Assembly (NCBI RefSeq): GCF_042854845.1
Contig: NZ_AP031498.1
Span: forward strand, 5,022,001-5,086,000
Source: Maricurvus nonylphenolicus
Lineage (GTDB): Bacteria; Pseudomonadota; Gammaproteobacteria; Pseudomonadales; Cellvibrionaceae
Direction: 5' to 3'
Length of the DNA stretch: 64,000 nt
The position numbers and the translations under genes are program-made. The notes under the pieces are model-generated. The model was not told the DNA's origin. It made no database searches and saw only the letters and a program-made list of their open reading frames with translations. The number at the start of each line of letters is the position of its first letter. The stretch's first letter is position 1. Of this stretch, positions 51,803 through 60,903 are shown one piece after another.

Positions 51803-53872
51803 ATGCAAAAACACCTGTTAAGCTCAGCCATCGCGGCCCTTATCGCCAGCTATTCCTTGACCAGCTGGTCAGACGATCCCGACTCACTGGAACAAGTGGA
51901 AGTGACCGGTCGCCAGGTTAACTTAATCGGTGCTGCGCAAAGTGCCTCCCAGGGTGTGGTGAGCCAGGAAGAAATTGCCATCCGCCCATTATTGCGTACC
52001 GGTGAGGTACTGGAACTGGTGCCCGGTATGGTGGTGACCCAACACAGCGGCACTGGTAAAGCCAATCAGTATTTTCTGCGCGGTTTTAACCTCGATCACG
52101 GCACCGACTTTGCCACCTTTGTCGACGGTATGCCGGTGAATATGCGCAGCCACGGCCACGGCCAGGGTTATACCGATTTGAATTTTGTAATTCCTGAAAC
52201 CGTCAAAACCCTTGCCTATAAAAAAGGCGCTTACTACGCCGATGTTGGTGACTTTAGCGGCGCAGGTAGTGCCGCTATGCAAACCTTTACTAAACGCGAT
52301 CAAGGCGAAGCTGAACTGACCCTGGGGCAAGATGACTACCGTCGCTTGCTGTTAACTGACAGCATTGAGTTTGCCGGTGGCGATCTGTTGTATGCCATTG
52401 AGCGCAACACTTATGAAGGCCCCTGGAAGGATATTGACGAAGACCTGGATAAAACCAATGTGCTGTTAAAGCACACCCAAGCCATGGCTGACGGTGAATT
52501 CAGTATCTCATTAATGGCTTATGACAATAGCTGGGACAGTGCCGATCAGATTCCACAGCGTGCCGTTAATCAAGGCATTATTGATGAGCTCGGCTCTATC
52601 GATACCTCCACCGGCGGTGAGTCCAGCCGCTATAGCCTCAATGCACAATGGCAAAATAAACAATGGCAAGTCTCTGCCTACGCCATCAACTACGATATGA
52701 ACCTGTGGTCTAATTTCACTTACCTGCTGGATGACACCGCGAATGGCGATCAATTTGAACAGGTGGATAAGCGCTGGATCTATGGTGGTTCCGTTAACTA
52801 CCAACTGCAACCACAAACCTTGTTTGGAAAACCCATGCAAAATCGTCTGGGGGCAGAAGTGCGCTATGACGATATTGGTGAAGTCGCGCTTTATAAAACC
52901 CAAGACCGCCAGCGTTTGGGAACCGTTAGAAAGGATGCCGTTGAAGAGCTAAGCGTTGGCCTGTTTTGGGAAAACCAACTGCAGTGGACAGATAAACTAA
53001 AAACCATTGTCGGAGTGCGCCACGACTTCTACGATTTTGATGTCGATAATAAAGCCGGTACCAACACCAATGGCGTTAACCTCGATAGCAACAGCGGTAG
53101 TGAAGACGATAACCTAACCTCACTCAAAGCCAGCGTGATTTACACCCTCAACGAAAACTGGGAGACCTATGCCTCCATTGGCGAGGGCTTCCATTCCAAT
53201 GACGCCCGTGGTTCGACTATTAAGGTTGATCCTGCCGACGGTTCCAGCATTTCCCCTGTAGACCCGTTAGTGAGCTCTCTAGGTTATGAAGTGGGTGTGC
53301 GCGGCTTCTTTACCGAGCGTTTAAATACTTCTCTCGCCCTGTGGCATCTGGAACTCGACAGCGAACTGCTGTTTGTGGGTGATGCCGGCAATACCGAAGC
53401 CAGCGGTAAATCTGAACGTCATGGCATTGAACTTACCGCCTATTACCGATTAAACGAACACTGGAATCTGGATCTGGAATACGCCTACACCGATGCCAGT
53501 TTTAAAAATGCGGGCCCCGAAGGTGATCATATCCCCGGCGCGATTGAACATGTATGGCAAGCGGGCGTTAGCGCCCAATTCCATAGCGGCTGGTTTGGCA
53601 GCTTGCGTTTGCGCTACTTTGGCGAGCGCCCGTTAGATGAAAGTGGTGATATTACCTCTGACAGCACCACTATTGCTAACCTGCGTGTCGGTTATACCCA
53701 GGGCCCCTGGACGGTTAAGGCCGATGTGTTAAACCTGTTTGATAGTGACGATCATGATATCGATTATTTTTATGAATCGCGGTTGCCGGGTGAGGCTTCC
53801 GGGGTAGAAGATAATCACTTCCATCCCTTAGAACCTAGAACGCTGCGGGTGGCGGTGAGTTATCAGTACTAA
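51803..53872 (+). CDS. TonB-dependent outer membrane receptor linked to BlaI/BlaR1
   Basis: A 689-residue receptor with a signal peptide (about residues 1-23), a short TonB-box region LEQVEVTG, and a plug with LELVPGMVVTQHSGTGKANQYFLRGFNLDHGTDFATFVDGMPVNMRS, followed by a His/Gly-rich HGHGQGYTDLNFVIPE and a barrel ending in VAVSYQY. It belongs to a subgroup with that NLDHGTDF/HGHGQGY signature, whose histidines suggest metal or metal-complex binding. CGGAGACCTTT precedes ATG. It is divergent from the BlaI/M56 pair and ends before a REP-like terminator hairpin. Confidence 0.92.
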   Translation: MQKHLLSSAIAALIASYSLTSWSDDPDSLEQVEVTGRQVNLIGAAQSASQGVVSQEEIAIRPLLRTGEVLELVPGMVVTQHSGTGKANQYFLRGFNLDHGTDFATFVDGMPVNMRSHGHGQGYTDLNFVIPETVKTLAYKKGAYYADVGDFSGAGSAAMQTFTKRDQGEAELTLGQDDYRRLLLTDSIEFAGGDLLYAIERNTYEGPWKDIDEDLDKTNVLLKHTQAMADGEFSISLMAYDNSWDSADQIPQRAVNQGIIDELGSIDTSTGGESSRYSLNAQWQNKQWQVSAYAINYDMNLWSNFTYLLDDTANGDQFEQVDKRWIYGGSVNYQLQPQTLFGKPMQNRLGAEVRYDDIGEVALYKTQDRQRLGTVRKDAVEELSVGLFWENQLQWTDKLKTIVGVRHDFYDFDVDNKAGTNTNGVNLDSNSGSEDDNLTSLKASVIYTLNENWETYASIGEGFHSNDARGSTIKVDPADGSSISPVDPLVSSLGYEVGVRGFFTERLNTSLALWHLELDSELLFVGDAGNTEASGKSERHGIELTAYYRLNEHWNLDLEYAYTDASFKNAGPEGDHIPGAIEHVWQAGVSAQFHSGWFGSLRLRYFGERPLDESGDITSDSTTIANLRVGYTQGPWTVKADVLNLFDSDDHDIDYFYESRLPGEASGVEDNHFHPLEPRTLRVAVSYQY

Positions 53873-53918
53873 CTAAGCTAGCCTTAAGAATACTTTTTAG
53901 GTTCTTGCAGTTACTTCC

Positions 53919-53954
53919 TTAATGTCATTCCTGCGTAGGCAGGAATGACATTAA
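53919..53954. terminator. 16-bp-stem hairpin between convergent genes
   Basis: TTAATGTCATTCCTGC pairs perfectly with 53939-53954 around GTAG, between the receptor stop and the HD-GYP stop. It belongs to the REP-like family by its TTCCTGC core and may terminate both transcripts. Confidence 0.65.
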
Positions 53955-53998
53955 TAGAGAATGGAGAAATGTATTAACTGTAGATTTCTTAACGCCAA

Positions 53999-55264
53999 TT
54001 ATCGATTCATATCGATCATTTCAAAGAAATAACCAACCCGCTCTTTAATCCCCAAATAATCGTAAATACGCTTATCGTAATCTTCAGGCTTAAGCACATC
54101 GGTAATAGAAATTTCATCCTGCTCAGCCAAATCTATCGACAGGGCTTCGCGCCGAGGAATATCAGGGCTGTACAACAACACCTGCGGTTTTAATAAAGCC
54201 TTGGCATTAATCGCAGTGACCAAACCAATACTGTCATCCGACAAACGTACAACGGTGCCCGGCGGATAAACCCCCATATTGGTAATAAAACGCTGTACCA
54301 GTGTGCCATCAAGCTTGCCTTTATATTTGGCAAACAAAATCGCCATTACCGCCTTGGGCGGTAGTGCATTGTCTGGATTGGGCGGATTACACAGATTGTC
54401 GTAAATATTGGTAATGGCAACAATCTTGGCGTTGTTATTTATAGCCTCGCCTTTTAATCCCTGTGGATAACCGCTGCCATCAAGAAATTCATGGTGTTGG
54501 GCGATAATGGCTTTGGCATCCTTACTCAGATCGTGCACTTTACTGGCCAGCTTAACGCCCGCGATAGTATGAGTTTGCAGCAGACTTTTTTCCGCTTTGG
54601 TTAAGGGGCCACGCTTCATCACCACGGCGGAAGGCAACAACGCCTTGCCAACATCATGCAACATGGCGCCAATACCCAGGTCTCGCAATTGCTCGCCCTT
54701 AATCCCTAAAGAGCGCCCAACCAACATTGCCAACACTGTAGTATTTAGCGCGTGGTTATAAAACGAATAATCATCCGGCGAGATATTGATAAGGTTGATT
54801 AAAATATCGCCATCCGATTCAAATGCCTTGGCCATTTCATCCACAACCTCTGCCGCATCACGCATGGCATTGGCTGGAGATACATTGAGGTCTTGCGTCA
54901 GGCGTTTGACTTTTTTTACTGTTTCTTTGTAGCGCTTTGCCAATTCGCTGCGTCTACGACGGTATTGAGCTGCTTCCTGTACTTTAGCTTCTTTCTCTTG
55001 CCAAAGCTGTTCTTCCGAAGCGACTTGAACAGGTGCCTGCTGTTTATCTGCAGCGGGAACTTTAGCATCACTTTTAGAGGGGATAACCGTAACTTCCTGA
55101 AGATCTAGTCCCTGAATAATATCCACTTCCTGCTGCGTTTTAATCTTAAAACGGCTGAATAGAAAGGGATGTTTGTTCCAGGACAACTCCAGATCTACAT
55201 AAAGTCCGGGCACTAATTTGGCGACGGGAACTTTGATCTTCTTGGATTTCTTTAACAGCGACAT
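53999..55264 (-). CDS. HD-GYP domain cyclic-di-GMP phosphodiesterase
   Basis: A 421-residue signalling enzyme that hydrolyses c-di-GMP. The N-terminal ~120 residues resemble DUF3391 (VPVAKLVPGLYVDLELSWNKHPFL). The HD-GYP domain carries GAMLHDVGKALLP, HTIAGVKLA, AQHHEFLDGSGYPQGL and AKIVAITNIYDNLCNPP, with all metal-binding residues and the GSGYP signature intact. It is cytoplasmic. It would favour motility over biofilm. It appears to be monocistronic. Confidence 0.95.
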   Translation of the reverse strand: MSLLKKSKKIKVPVAKLVPGLYVDLELSWNKHPFLFSRFKIKTQQEVDIIQGLDLQEVTVIPSKSDAKVPAADKQQAPVQVASEEQLWQEKEAKVQEAAQYRRRRSELAKRYKETVKKVKRLTQDLNVSPANAMRDAAEVVDEMAKAFESDGDILINLINISPDDYSFYNHALNTTVLAMLVGRSLGIKGEQLRDLGIGAMLHDVGKALLPSAVVMKRGPLTKAEKSLLQTHTIAGVKLASKVHDLSKDAKAIIAQHHEFLDGSGYPQGLKGEAINNNAKIVAITNIYDNLCNPPNPDNALPPKAVMAILFAKYKGKLDGTLVQRFITNMGVYPPGTVVRLSDDSIGLVTAINAKALLKPQVLLYSPDIPRREALSIDLAEQDEISITDVLKPEDYDKRIYDYLGIKERVGYFFEMIDMNR

Positions 55265-55343
55265 ACAAGTTACAACGAGGAAGGTGTAGTAAATCTAAAC
55301 ATACCTATTAATTGTGTAACTTTATAACACACCTGATAGAGAC

Positions 55344-55371
55344 AAAAAAGCCAGCACGGTTAAGTGCTGGC
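55344..55371 (-). terminator. terminator of the receptor at 55406
   Basis: In minus-strand sense, GCCAGCAC-TTAACC-GTGCTGGC is followed by TTTTTTG, 35 bases after the receptor stop. Confidence 0.9.
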
Positions 55372-55405
55372 AATAACATCAGAGAGAGACGACGGGTTGA
55401 TGTAG

Positions 55406-57838
55406 TTAAAAGCGGTAGAGGCCTTCGATTGCAACGGTTCTGGGGCGGTTGATTTGGGCGGTGCGGCCGCCGTCAGGAACACCATTACCATCATCATCCA
55501 GCACTCCAATAAAGGCACCTTGGGAGAGACTTACGTTGTAATTCATAATGCGCTTGTCGGATAAGTTTTTGCCGATAACCGCTACCTGCCATTTATCGTC
55601 CCCAGATACCAGGGCAATACGCATATTATAAATTGTCGCTCCGGCCTGCTCACCACGATCATCCAGATCGTTTGAGGTGTAGTGATTATCCTTGAAATTA
55701 GCATCGAGAGTTGTACGCAACTCTAAGGTATCACCAATTGGCATAGTGTGATTAGCACTTAAATTGGCGGTCCACTCTGGAGTCTGTAAATTCTCGCGCC
55801 CTTTGGCACTACAGTTGCCGTTAGGAGTTGATACTGCTGGGCCCTGTCCGGGACATACAGCCTCTTCGTATTCCTCCCACTCAAAATCGAGATAAGCGAT
55901 ACCAGCGGTGAATAGCAAACTTGCTGTTGGCCGCCAGCGACCATCCAACTCCATACCTCTAACCGTAGCTTCACCGGCATTAAGTACATTAAAGCCGAAG
56001 GTGCCATCAAACACACTCACCTGCATATCGGTATAGTCAGTTTGATAAATAGCGATGTTAAGCTCAGCAGTATTATCGAGTAAGGTCATTTTGGCGCCGA
56101 GTTCCAGCGTTTCGGCTTCTTCCTGATCATACTCAAAATTTTCACCTCCCAATGCCAAGGTTGGTAAACCGAAAACATTATTTGTGGTCGTTGCATTGTT
56201 AATGCCGCGCGCATCATAACCGCCGGCTTTATAGCCTTCTGAATAGGTGGCATAAAGCATAACGTCTGGCGTTAGGTCATATTGCATATTGAAAGACGGA
56301 GTCCAATTTGATTTACTGAAATCGTCTTTTAACCTGTGATCTATCAATCCAAAGCCAACGCCTAATGCAGTTGACATTGTTGTAGAACAGTCCGCACTGA
56401 TCGTACATGGTAAGCCATCTATCGCACTAACATTGGATTGCAATACCCCAGGGACATTAACAGAGAATGTATCCTGCTGACGAGTTCCCTCCTTTTCATC
56501 CTTGGTATAACGCAGGCCTAATGTCATACGAAATTCTTCGGTAACATTCCAGGTTGCCTGCGCAAAAGCAGCCCAGGTTTCGGTTTCCTGCTTGAAAGGA
56601 CGAACAACCAAAGAATCAAAGGGTGTAGGCAAGGGCCCTAAACCTAAACTGGAGACCATCAGCGTCGCATCTTCCTGATACTCCTGCTCCGATTCCTGAT
56701 AGAAAAGCCCGACAATGTAATCAATTGTCTCTCCGCCAGGAGATGTCAATCTGAATTCTTGGCTAAATTGATCAAACTGCTCATCCATATCAAGGGAAAG
56801 TAAATTTACTTCTGAAGCCTCACCATCATAGTTCTCTTCATCGTAATCAAACTCGGTGTAAGCCGTTATCGAAGTGAATACAATGCCATTACTTAACTCA
56901 TAATTTACATTAAGCACATAGGCATCACTATCAAACTCCATCGAGTTAAAGTTATTTGAGAATTGGTTATTATCCAACTCTTCATTATCAACCAAGGTTC
57001 CCACTAATCCCGGATAGAGAACATATTCGCCCAAATCTGTAACCTGACCCGGCCGACCATTATCCCGCTCAATACTGGCCGTTTCGATTTTCAAAGAAGC
57101 ATCAAGGGAATCGTTAATATCCCAGGCCAAGGTTAATCGCGCTGCTTGCTCATCCAATTCCGGCGCATGCTTATCAATAGTACGATTGCGTAAATAACCA
57201 TCTTCCTGTTTATCACGCACCGCCAGACGAGCTTTCAGATTCTCTGTTAACGGACCCGACACATAGGCATTCAATTCCGTCTCATCATTCATCGGCGCAT
57301 GGCTGGCGCTGACCATACCCTCAAATTCATCGGTGGGTTTGGCACTCACCAGACTGATGGCACCGGCAATCGAGCTTTGGCCAAACAGAATACTCTGTGG
57401 TCCGCGCAAGACTTCAACACGCTCCAGATCCATAAACGACGAGCGGGATTGCAAACTGCGGCCCATATAAATGCCGTCAGAGTAGGTGCCCACCGATTGC
57501 TCAAAACCCTGGTTAGCCCCAGAGCCAATGCCGCGAATATACATTTGCGGCACCAGACCGCCTTCGACAATCTTTAGATTGGGAACATAGGCCGACAAGT
57601 CCTGTAGGTTTTCAATACCGGCCTCTGCCAGTTTTTCACCGCCAACAGCACTGACTGAAATAGGAACATCCTGCAAGCTCTGCGCACGTTTCTGTGCGGT
57701 AACCACGACTTCTTCAAGGGCGAACTCTTCAAGTTCATCCTGTGCCATTGCAGACAAAGAAGACATGGATATAGCGAATGCCAAAGGAGTTAAAACGAGA
57801 GTGGAACAGCTGCGATTTTGTAGTCTCTTGCTCTTCAT
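55406..57838 (-). CDS. TonB-dependent outer membrane receptor
   Basis: An 810-residue receptor with a long signal peptide (cut near AMAQDE, about residue 33), TonB-box-like EEVVVTAQKR, a plug with VLRGPQSILFGQSSIAGAISL (about 130-150), and a beta-barrel ending in VAIEGLYRF. It resembles catabolic receptors like the one at 23804 more than siderophore receptors, but no substrate gene is adjacent. It lies between the HD-GYP gene and narK. The upstream 327 bases have no gene and contain several small palindromes. Confidence 0.94.
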   Translation of the reverse strand: MKSKRLQNRSCSTLVLTPLAFAISMSSLSAMAQDELEEFALEEVVVTAQKRAQSLQDVPISVSAVGGEKLAEAGIENLQDLSAYVPNLKIVEGGLVPQMYIRGIGSGANQGFEQSVGTYSDGIYMGRSLQSRSSFMDLERVEVLRGPQSILFGQSSIAGAISLVSAKPTDEFEGMVSASHAPMNDETELNAYVSGPLTENLKARLAVRDKQEDGYLRNRTIDKHAPELDEQAARLTLAWDINDSLDASLKIETASIERDNGRPGQVTDLGEYVLYPGLVGTLVDNEELDNNQFSNNFNSMEFDSDAYVLNVNYELSNGIVFTSITAYTEFDYDEENYDGEASEVNLLSLDMDEQFDQFSQEFRLTSPGGETIDYIVGLFYQESEQEYQEDATLMVSSLGLGPLPTPFDSLVVRPFKQETETWAAFAQATWNVTEEFRMTLGLRYTKDEKEGTRQQDTFSVNVPGVLQSNVSAIDGLPCTISADCSTTMSTALGVGFGLIDHRLKDDFSKSNWTPSFNMQYDLTPDVMLYATYSEGYKAGGYDARGINNATTTNNVFGLPTLALGGENFEYDQEEAETLELGAKMTLLDNTAELNIAIYQTDYTDMQVSVFDGTFGFNVLNAGEATVRGMELDGRWRPTASLLFTAGIAYLDFEWEEYEEAVCPGQGPAVSTPNGNCSAKGRENLQTPEWTANLSANHTMPIGDTLELRTTLDANFKDNHYTSNDLDDRGEQAGATIYNMRIALVSGDDKWQVAVIGKNLSDKRIMNYNVSLSQGAFIGVLDDDGNGVPDGGRTAQINRPRTVAIEGLYRF

Positions 57839-58166
57839 AGTCGTAACCTTTGTGTTTTGTGAATATTATTTTTTAGTTACACAACACTAGAAGATTAGGA
57901 GATGCTGACAGAATAGCAAATTGGTTATATAAAACTGAATTTAGATAGCGATTATATAGACAGCATCTTGTCGTCTATTAACAAGTGTGTACAAGATAAG
58001 TGATGTAACCGACGTCAAAATATGGGGTTTTGGCGCCTGAAAATGCTGTTATAACTTCTATTAGAAGTAATGGGAAAACCATTTTATAACAATAAGAAAT
58101 TAGGAATAAATTTTACAATTATTTGTGAACCACCGGTCAAAGAGCAAATTTTTATCCCCCCAAAAC
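57839..58166. other. AT-rich gap upstream of the receptor and downstream of narK
   Basis: No gene supported. It holds the perfect palindrome ACTTCTATTAGAAGT (58054-58068) and ATCTTGT/ACAAGAT halves around 57966-57998. These might be regulator sites for the receptor promoter, but no regulator is adjacent. Confidence 0.5.
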
Positions 58167-58199
58167 GAAAAAGGCCCGCTAGTTAACAGCAGGCCTTTT
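58167..58199 (-). terminator. terminator of narK
   Basis: In minus-strand sense, AGGCCTGCT pairs with AGCGGGCCT (one G-T) around GTTAACT and is followed by TTTTTCG, 18 bases after the narK stop. Confidence 0.85.
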
Positions 58200-58216
58200 G
58201 AGGTTGGATGAGTGAT

Positions 58217-59884
58217 TTAAGGGTTATAGAACTCACCATCCTTGCGCAGGTAGAACCACCAGTTAACGAAGACACACACGCCGTAGAACGCTGCGAAGCC
58301 AATCAGTGCAACTTCAGGGGTAGTCGCTTTAATTTGCTCACCCAGTACCTTAGGAATATAGAAGGCACCGTAAGCAGCAACCGCAGAAGTCCAACCCAGT
58401 ACAGGACCCGCCTGCTCTTTAGGGAATACCATGGCAATGGTACGGAAGGTTGAACCGTTACCGATACCGGTAGCCGCGAACAGCAGCAGGAACAGGGCGA
58501 AGAAAGGCACGAAGTATTCTTCAGGGGTTGCAGAGTTGTAGGCAGCCTTCATGTAGTAAGCCACGCCCAAGGCGCTACCAATCATCACTACAGAACACAC
58601 CTGAGTTACCAGAGCACCACCCAGCTTATCGGATACCCAGCCACCCAGAGGACGGATCAGTGCACCGATGAAAGGCCCCATCCAGGCGTACATCAACGCA
58701 CTAGGACCGTTAGGGTTAGCCGTATCGTGAGTCATTACCCCATCTACCATCAGATGCTGATAACCGAAGATCACTTTAATGGACAGCGGGAAAGATGCTG
58801 CGAAGCCAATGAAGGAACCGAAGGTCATGGTGTAGATCACACTCATTACCCAGGTATGACGGTTACCGAAGATTTGGTATTGGCGACTCAGGTTACCTTT
58901 AATCTGACCGGGAATCTGCTTGAGCAGGAATACGGTAGAGGCAACAACCAGCACCAGTACGATTTCTTTGGGTACACCGAAACCGGAACCGTTGGCTGAT
59001 TCAGGCAGTAATAACCACAAACCAAACGCCGCAGTACCAAAACCGATCAGCAGCATAAAGCTGACAATACTAAAGCTACCCAGGGCACCAGGGATTTCTG
59101 GTGATACATCGGTGGTACGCAGGTTGTTCATACCGAACCAGCCCAGGAAGGCCAGAGGGATCAGGAACAGCAACCATACGAAGCCCGCATTCTGAATATA
59201 GGTTTCAGAACCTGCAGGAATCTTACCGATCAAGGTACCGGAAGTGTTTTGCAACACCATGGATTCACCACCCATCGCACCGAACAGGCCAAAGGTCATG
59301 GCCAGCGGTACCAGGATTTGCATGGTGGTTACACCAAAGTTACCCAGACCAGCATTCAAGCCCAGAGCCAAGCCCTGCTGTTTACGCGGGAAGAAGAAAC
59401 TGATGTTTGACATGGATGATGCAAAGTTACCGCCACCAATACCGGACAGTAAGGCCAAGACCTGGAACACCCACAGTGGCGTATTCTGGTTTTGCAACGC
59501 AATACCTGCACCAAAGGCAGGAATCATTAACAATGCAGTAGTAAAGAAGATGGTATTGCGACCACCACATAACCGAATAAAGAAACTACTCGGAATACGT
59601 AAAGTAGCACCGGTTAAACCGGCAATGGCCATGAGTGTAAATAATTCTGATTTTTCAAAAGGGAAACCCAGGTTCAGCATTTGAACCGTGATTACGCCCC
59701 AATAAAGCCAGACTGCAAAACCACACAGCAAGCTCGGAATGGAGATCCATAGGTTACGATTGGCAACCCGCTTTCCTTCTGCGTCCCAAAAACTAGCATT
59801 TTCAGGATCCCATGTATGAATGTCTGCCCCAGAAGATTTGCCGGGGGAGCCACCTACAGGATCCACCGTACGTGAATCTGTCAT
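58217..59884 (-). CDS. narK: nitrate/nitrite transporter of the NarK family
   Basis: A 555-residue MFS protein with 12 helices, which brings nitrate in and passes nitrite out. The family motifs GIGGGNFASSMSNISFFFPRKQQGLALGLNAGLGNFGV and GIGNGSTFRTIAMVFPKEQAGPVLGWTSAVAAYGAF are the two nitrate signature regions, each containing the substrate-binding positions. The ATG at 59884 follows GGGAGAAGGTT; a TTG at 59920 would add 12 residues. It is divergent from narL and apart from narGHJI by about 13 kb, an unusual arrangement. Confidence 0.94.
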   Translation of the reverse strand: MTDSRTVDPVGGSPGKSSGADIHTWDPENASFWDAEGKRVANRNLWISIPSLLCGFAVWLYWGVITVQMLNLGFPFEKSELFTLMAIAGLTGATLRIPSSFFIRLCGGRNTIFFTTALLMIPAFGAGIALQNQNTPLWVFQVLALLSGIGGGNFASSMSNISFFFPRKQQGLALGLNAGLGNFGVTTMQILVPLAMTFGLFGAMGGESMVLQNTSGTLIGKIPAGSETYIQNAGFVWLLFLIPLAFLGWFGMNNLRTTDVSPEIPGALGSFSIVSFMLLIGFGTAAFGLWLLLPESANGSGFGVPKEIVLVLVVASTVFLLKQIPGQIKGNLSRQYQIFGNRHTWVMSVIYTMTFGSFIGFAASFPLSIKVIFGYQHLMVDGVMTHDTANPNGPSALMYAWMGPFIGALIRPLGGWVSDKLGGALVTQVCSVVMIGSALGVAYYMKAAYNSATPEEYFVPFFALFLLLFAATGIGNGSTFRTIAMVFPKEQAGPVLGWTSAVAAYGAFYIPKVLGEQIKATTPEVALIGFAAFYGVCVFVNWWFYLRKDGEFYNP

Positions 59885-59993
59885 AACCTTCTCCCATGAT
59901 TTAAATAAGGTCAGGCTCACTATGCGGCAGGCCGCGGAATCTGCTCAACTTGCACAAAGGAGTAGGGATAATCAGGCAATCTCAAACGCTACA

Positions 59994-60009
59994 TACCCAC
60001 AAAGTGGTA
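59994..60009. promoter_or_regulatory. NarL 7-2-7 box upstream of narK
   Basis: TACCCACAAAGTGGTA consists of two heptamers (TACCCAC and the reverse complement of TACCACT) with an AA spacer, centred 117 bp before the narK ATG. It matches the narG/narX box in 14 of 16 positions. Confidence 0.7.
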
Positions 60010-60058
60010 GAACAGCCCCTCAGCCCAGACTATGACCGCTCCGCCATCAATAGACAGC

Positions 60059-60074
60059 TACCCATTAGGGGATA
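60059..60074. promoter_or_regulatory. second NarL-like 7-2-7 box, narK-narL region
   Basis: TACCCATTAGGGGATA has one consensus heptamer (TACCCAT) and one degenerate one (reverse complement TATCCCC), 65 bp from the first box. It could serve both narK and narL. Confidence 0.5.
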
Positions 60075-60113
60075 AAGACCTCTATCCCCCACTTTCCGTG
60101 AAGTGAAAACTGG

Positions 60114-60127
60114 ATGATCTAGGTCAA
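60114..60127. promoter_or_regulatory. FNR/Anr-like box, narK-narL region
   Basis: ATGATCTAGGTCAA matches TTGAT-N4-ATCAA at eight of ten defined bases and shares CTAG-GTCAA with the narG/narX box. It lies about 96 bp before the narL ATG. Confidence 0.6.
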
Positions 60128-60216
60128 GTAAACTCCGAGGCAGGCTTGCCATTTCAAGGCGCCTTCGCCAAAGTGGAAGCTATAAAAATTTGACCGATTT
60201 TAGGGGATACGAGGAA

Positions 60217-60873
60217 ATGTCTGAGAGCTCCGCCACTCTTGAAAGTGCAACACTGATGCTGGTAGACGATCACCCACTCTTGCGTAAAGGCTTGTCGCAG
60301 CTAATAGAGTTGGAAGATGATCTCGAAGTAATTGCTGAAGCCAGCAGTGGCGCCGAGGCCTTGGAACTGGCCAAGCAACATGAGCCTGACCTGATTCTGC
60401 TGGACCTGAATATGCAAGGCATGGACGGTCTGGAAACCCTGAAGGCCATGCGCGAAGCACAAATTGAATCCCGCATTATTATGCTGACCGTCTCCGATAA
60501 CGACGAAGATGTGGTTTGTGCCATCACCTACGGCGCCGATGGTTATCTGTTAAAAGATATGGATCCAGACCAGATTCTGGACAAAATCAAAGAAGCAGCC
60601 CTGGGTAAAATGGTGATCAGTGACAAACTGACCCATATTCTCGCCGGCGCTATTCGCAAGGGTGACAACAGCCGCACCAGCTTGCTCGCCAGCCTGACCA
60701 GTCGCGAGCACGATATCCTTAAGCAAATCGCCAAAGGCTTAAGTAATAAACTCATTGCCCGCGAGCTGGATATTTCTGACGGTACGGTCAAGGTCCACGT
60801 AAAACATATCCTGAAAAAGCTGGGGCTTCGCTCTCGGGTAGAAGCCGCCGTATGGATGGTTAACCAAAACTAA
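60217..60873 (+). CDS. narL: nitrate/nitrite response regulator
   Basis: A 218-residue two-component regulator. The receiver domain carries the phosphorylated Asp in DLILLDLNMQGMDG (about residue 59 of this protein) and the conserved Lys in GYLLKDM; the C-terminal LuxR-type HTH reads LTSREHDILKQIAKGLSNKLIARELDISDGTVKVHVKHILKKL. It is the partner of NarX. The ATG at 60217 follows GAGGAA; a TTG at 60190 is less likely. moeA follows 30 bases later and is probably co-transcribed, tying cofactor supply to nitrate. Confidence 0.94.
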   Translation: MSESSATLESATLMLVDDHPLLRKGLSQLIELEDDLEVIAEASSGAEALELAKQHEPDLILLDLNMQGMDGLETLKAMREAQIESRIIMLTVSDNDEDVVCAITYGADGYLLKDMDPDQILDKIKEAALGKMVISDKLTHILAGAIRKGDNSRTSLLASLTSREHDILKQIAKGLSNKLIARELDISDGTVKVHVKHILKKLGLRSRVEAAVWMVNQN

Positions 60874-60903
60874 AGCAAGCCAAAAATCGAGATAGATAAC
60901 ATT

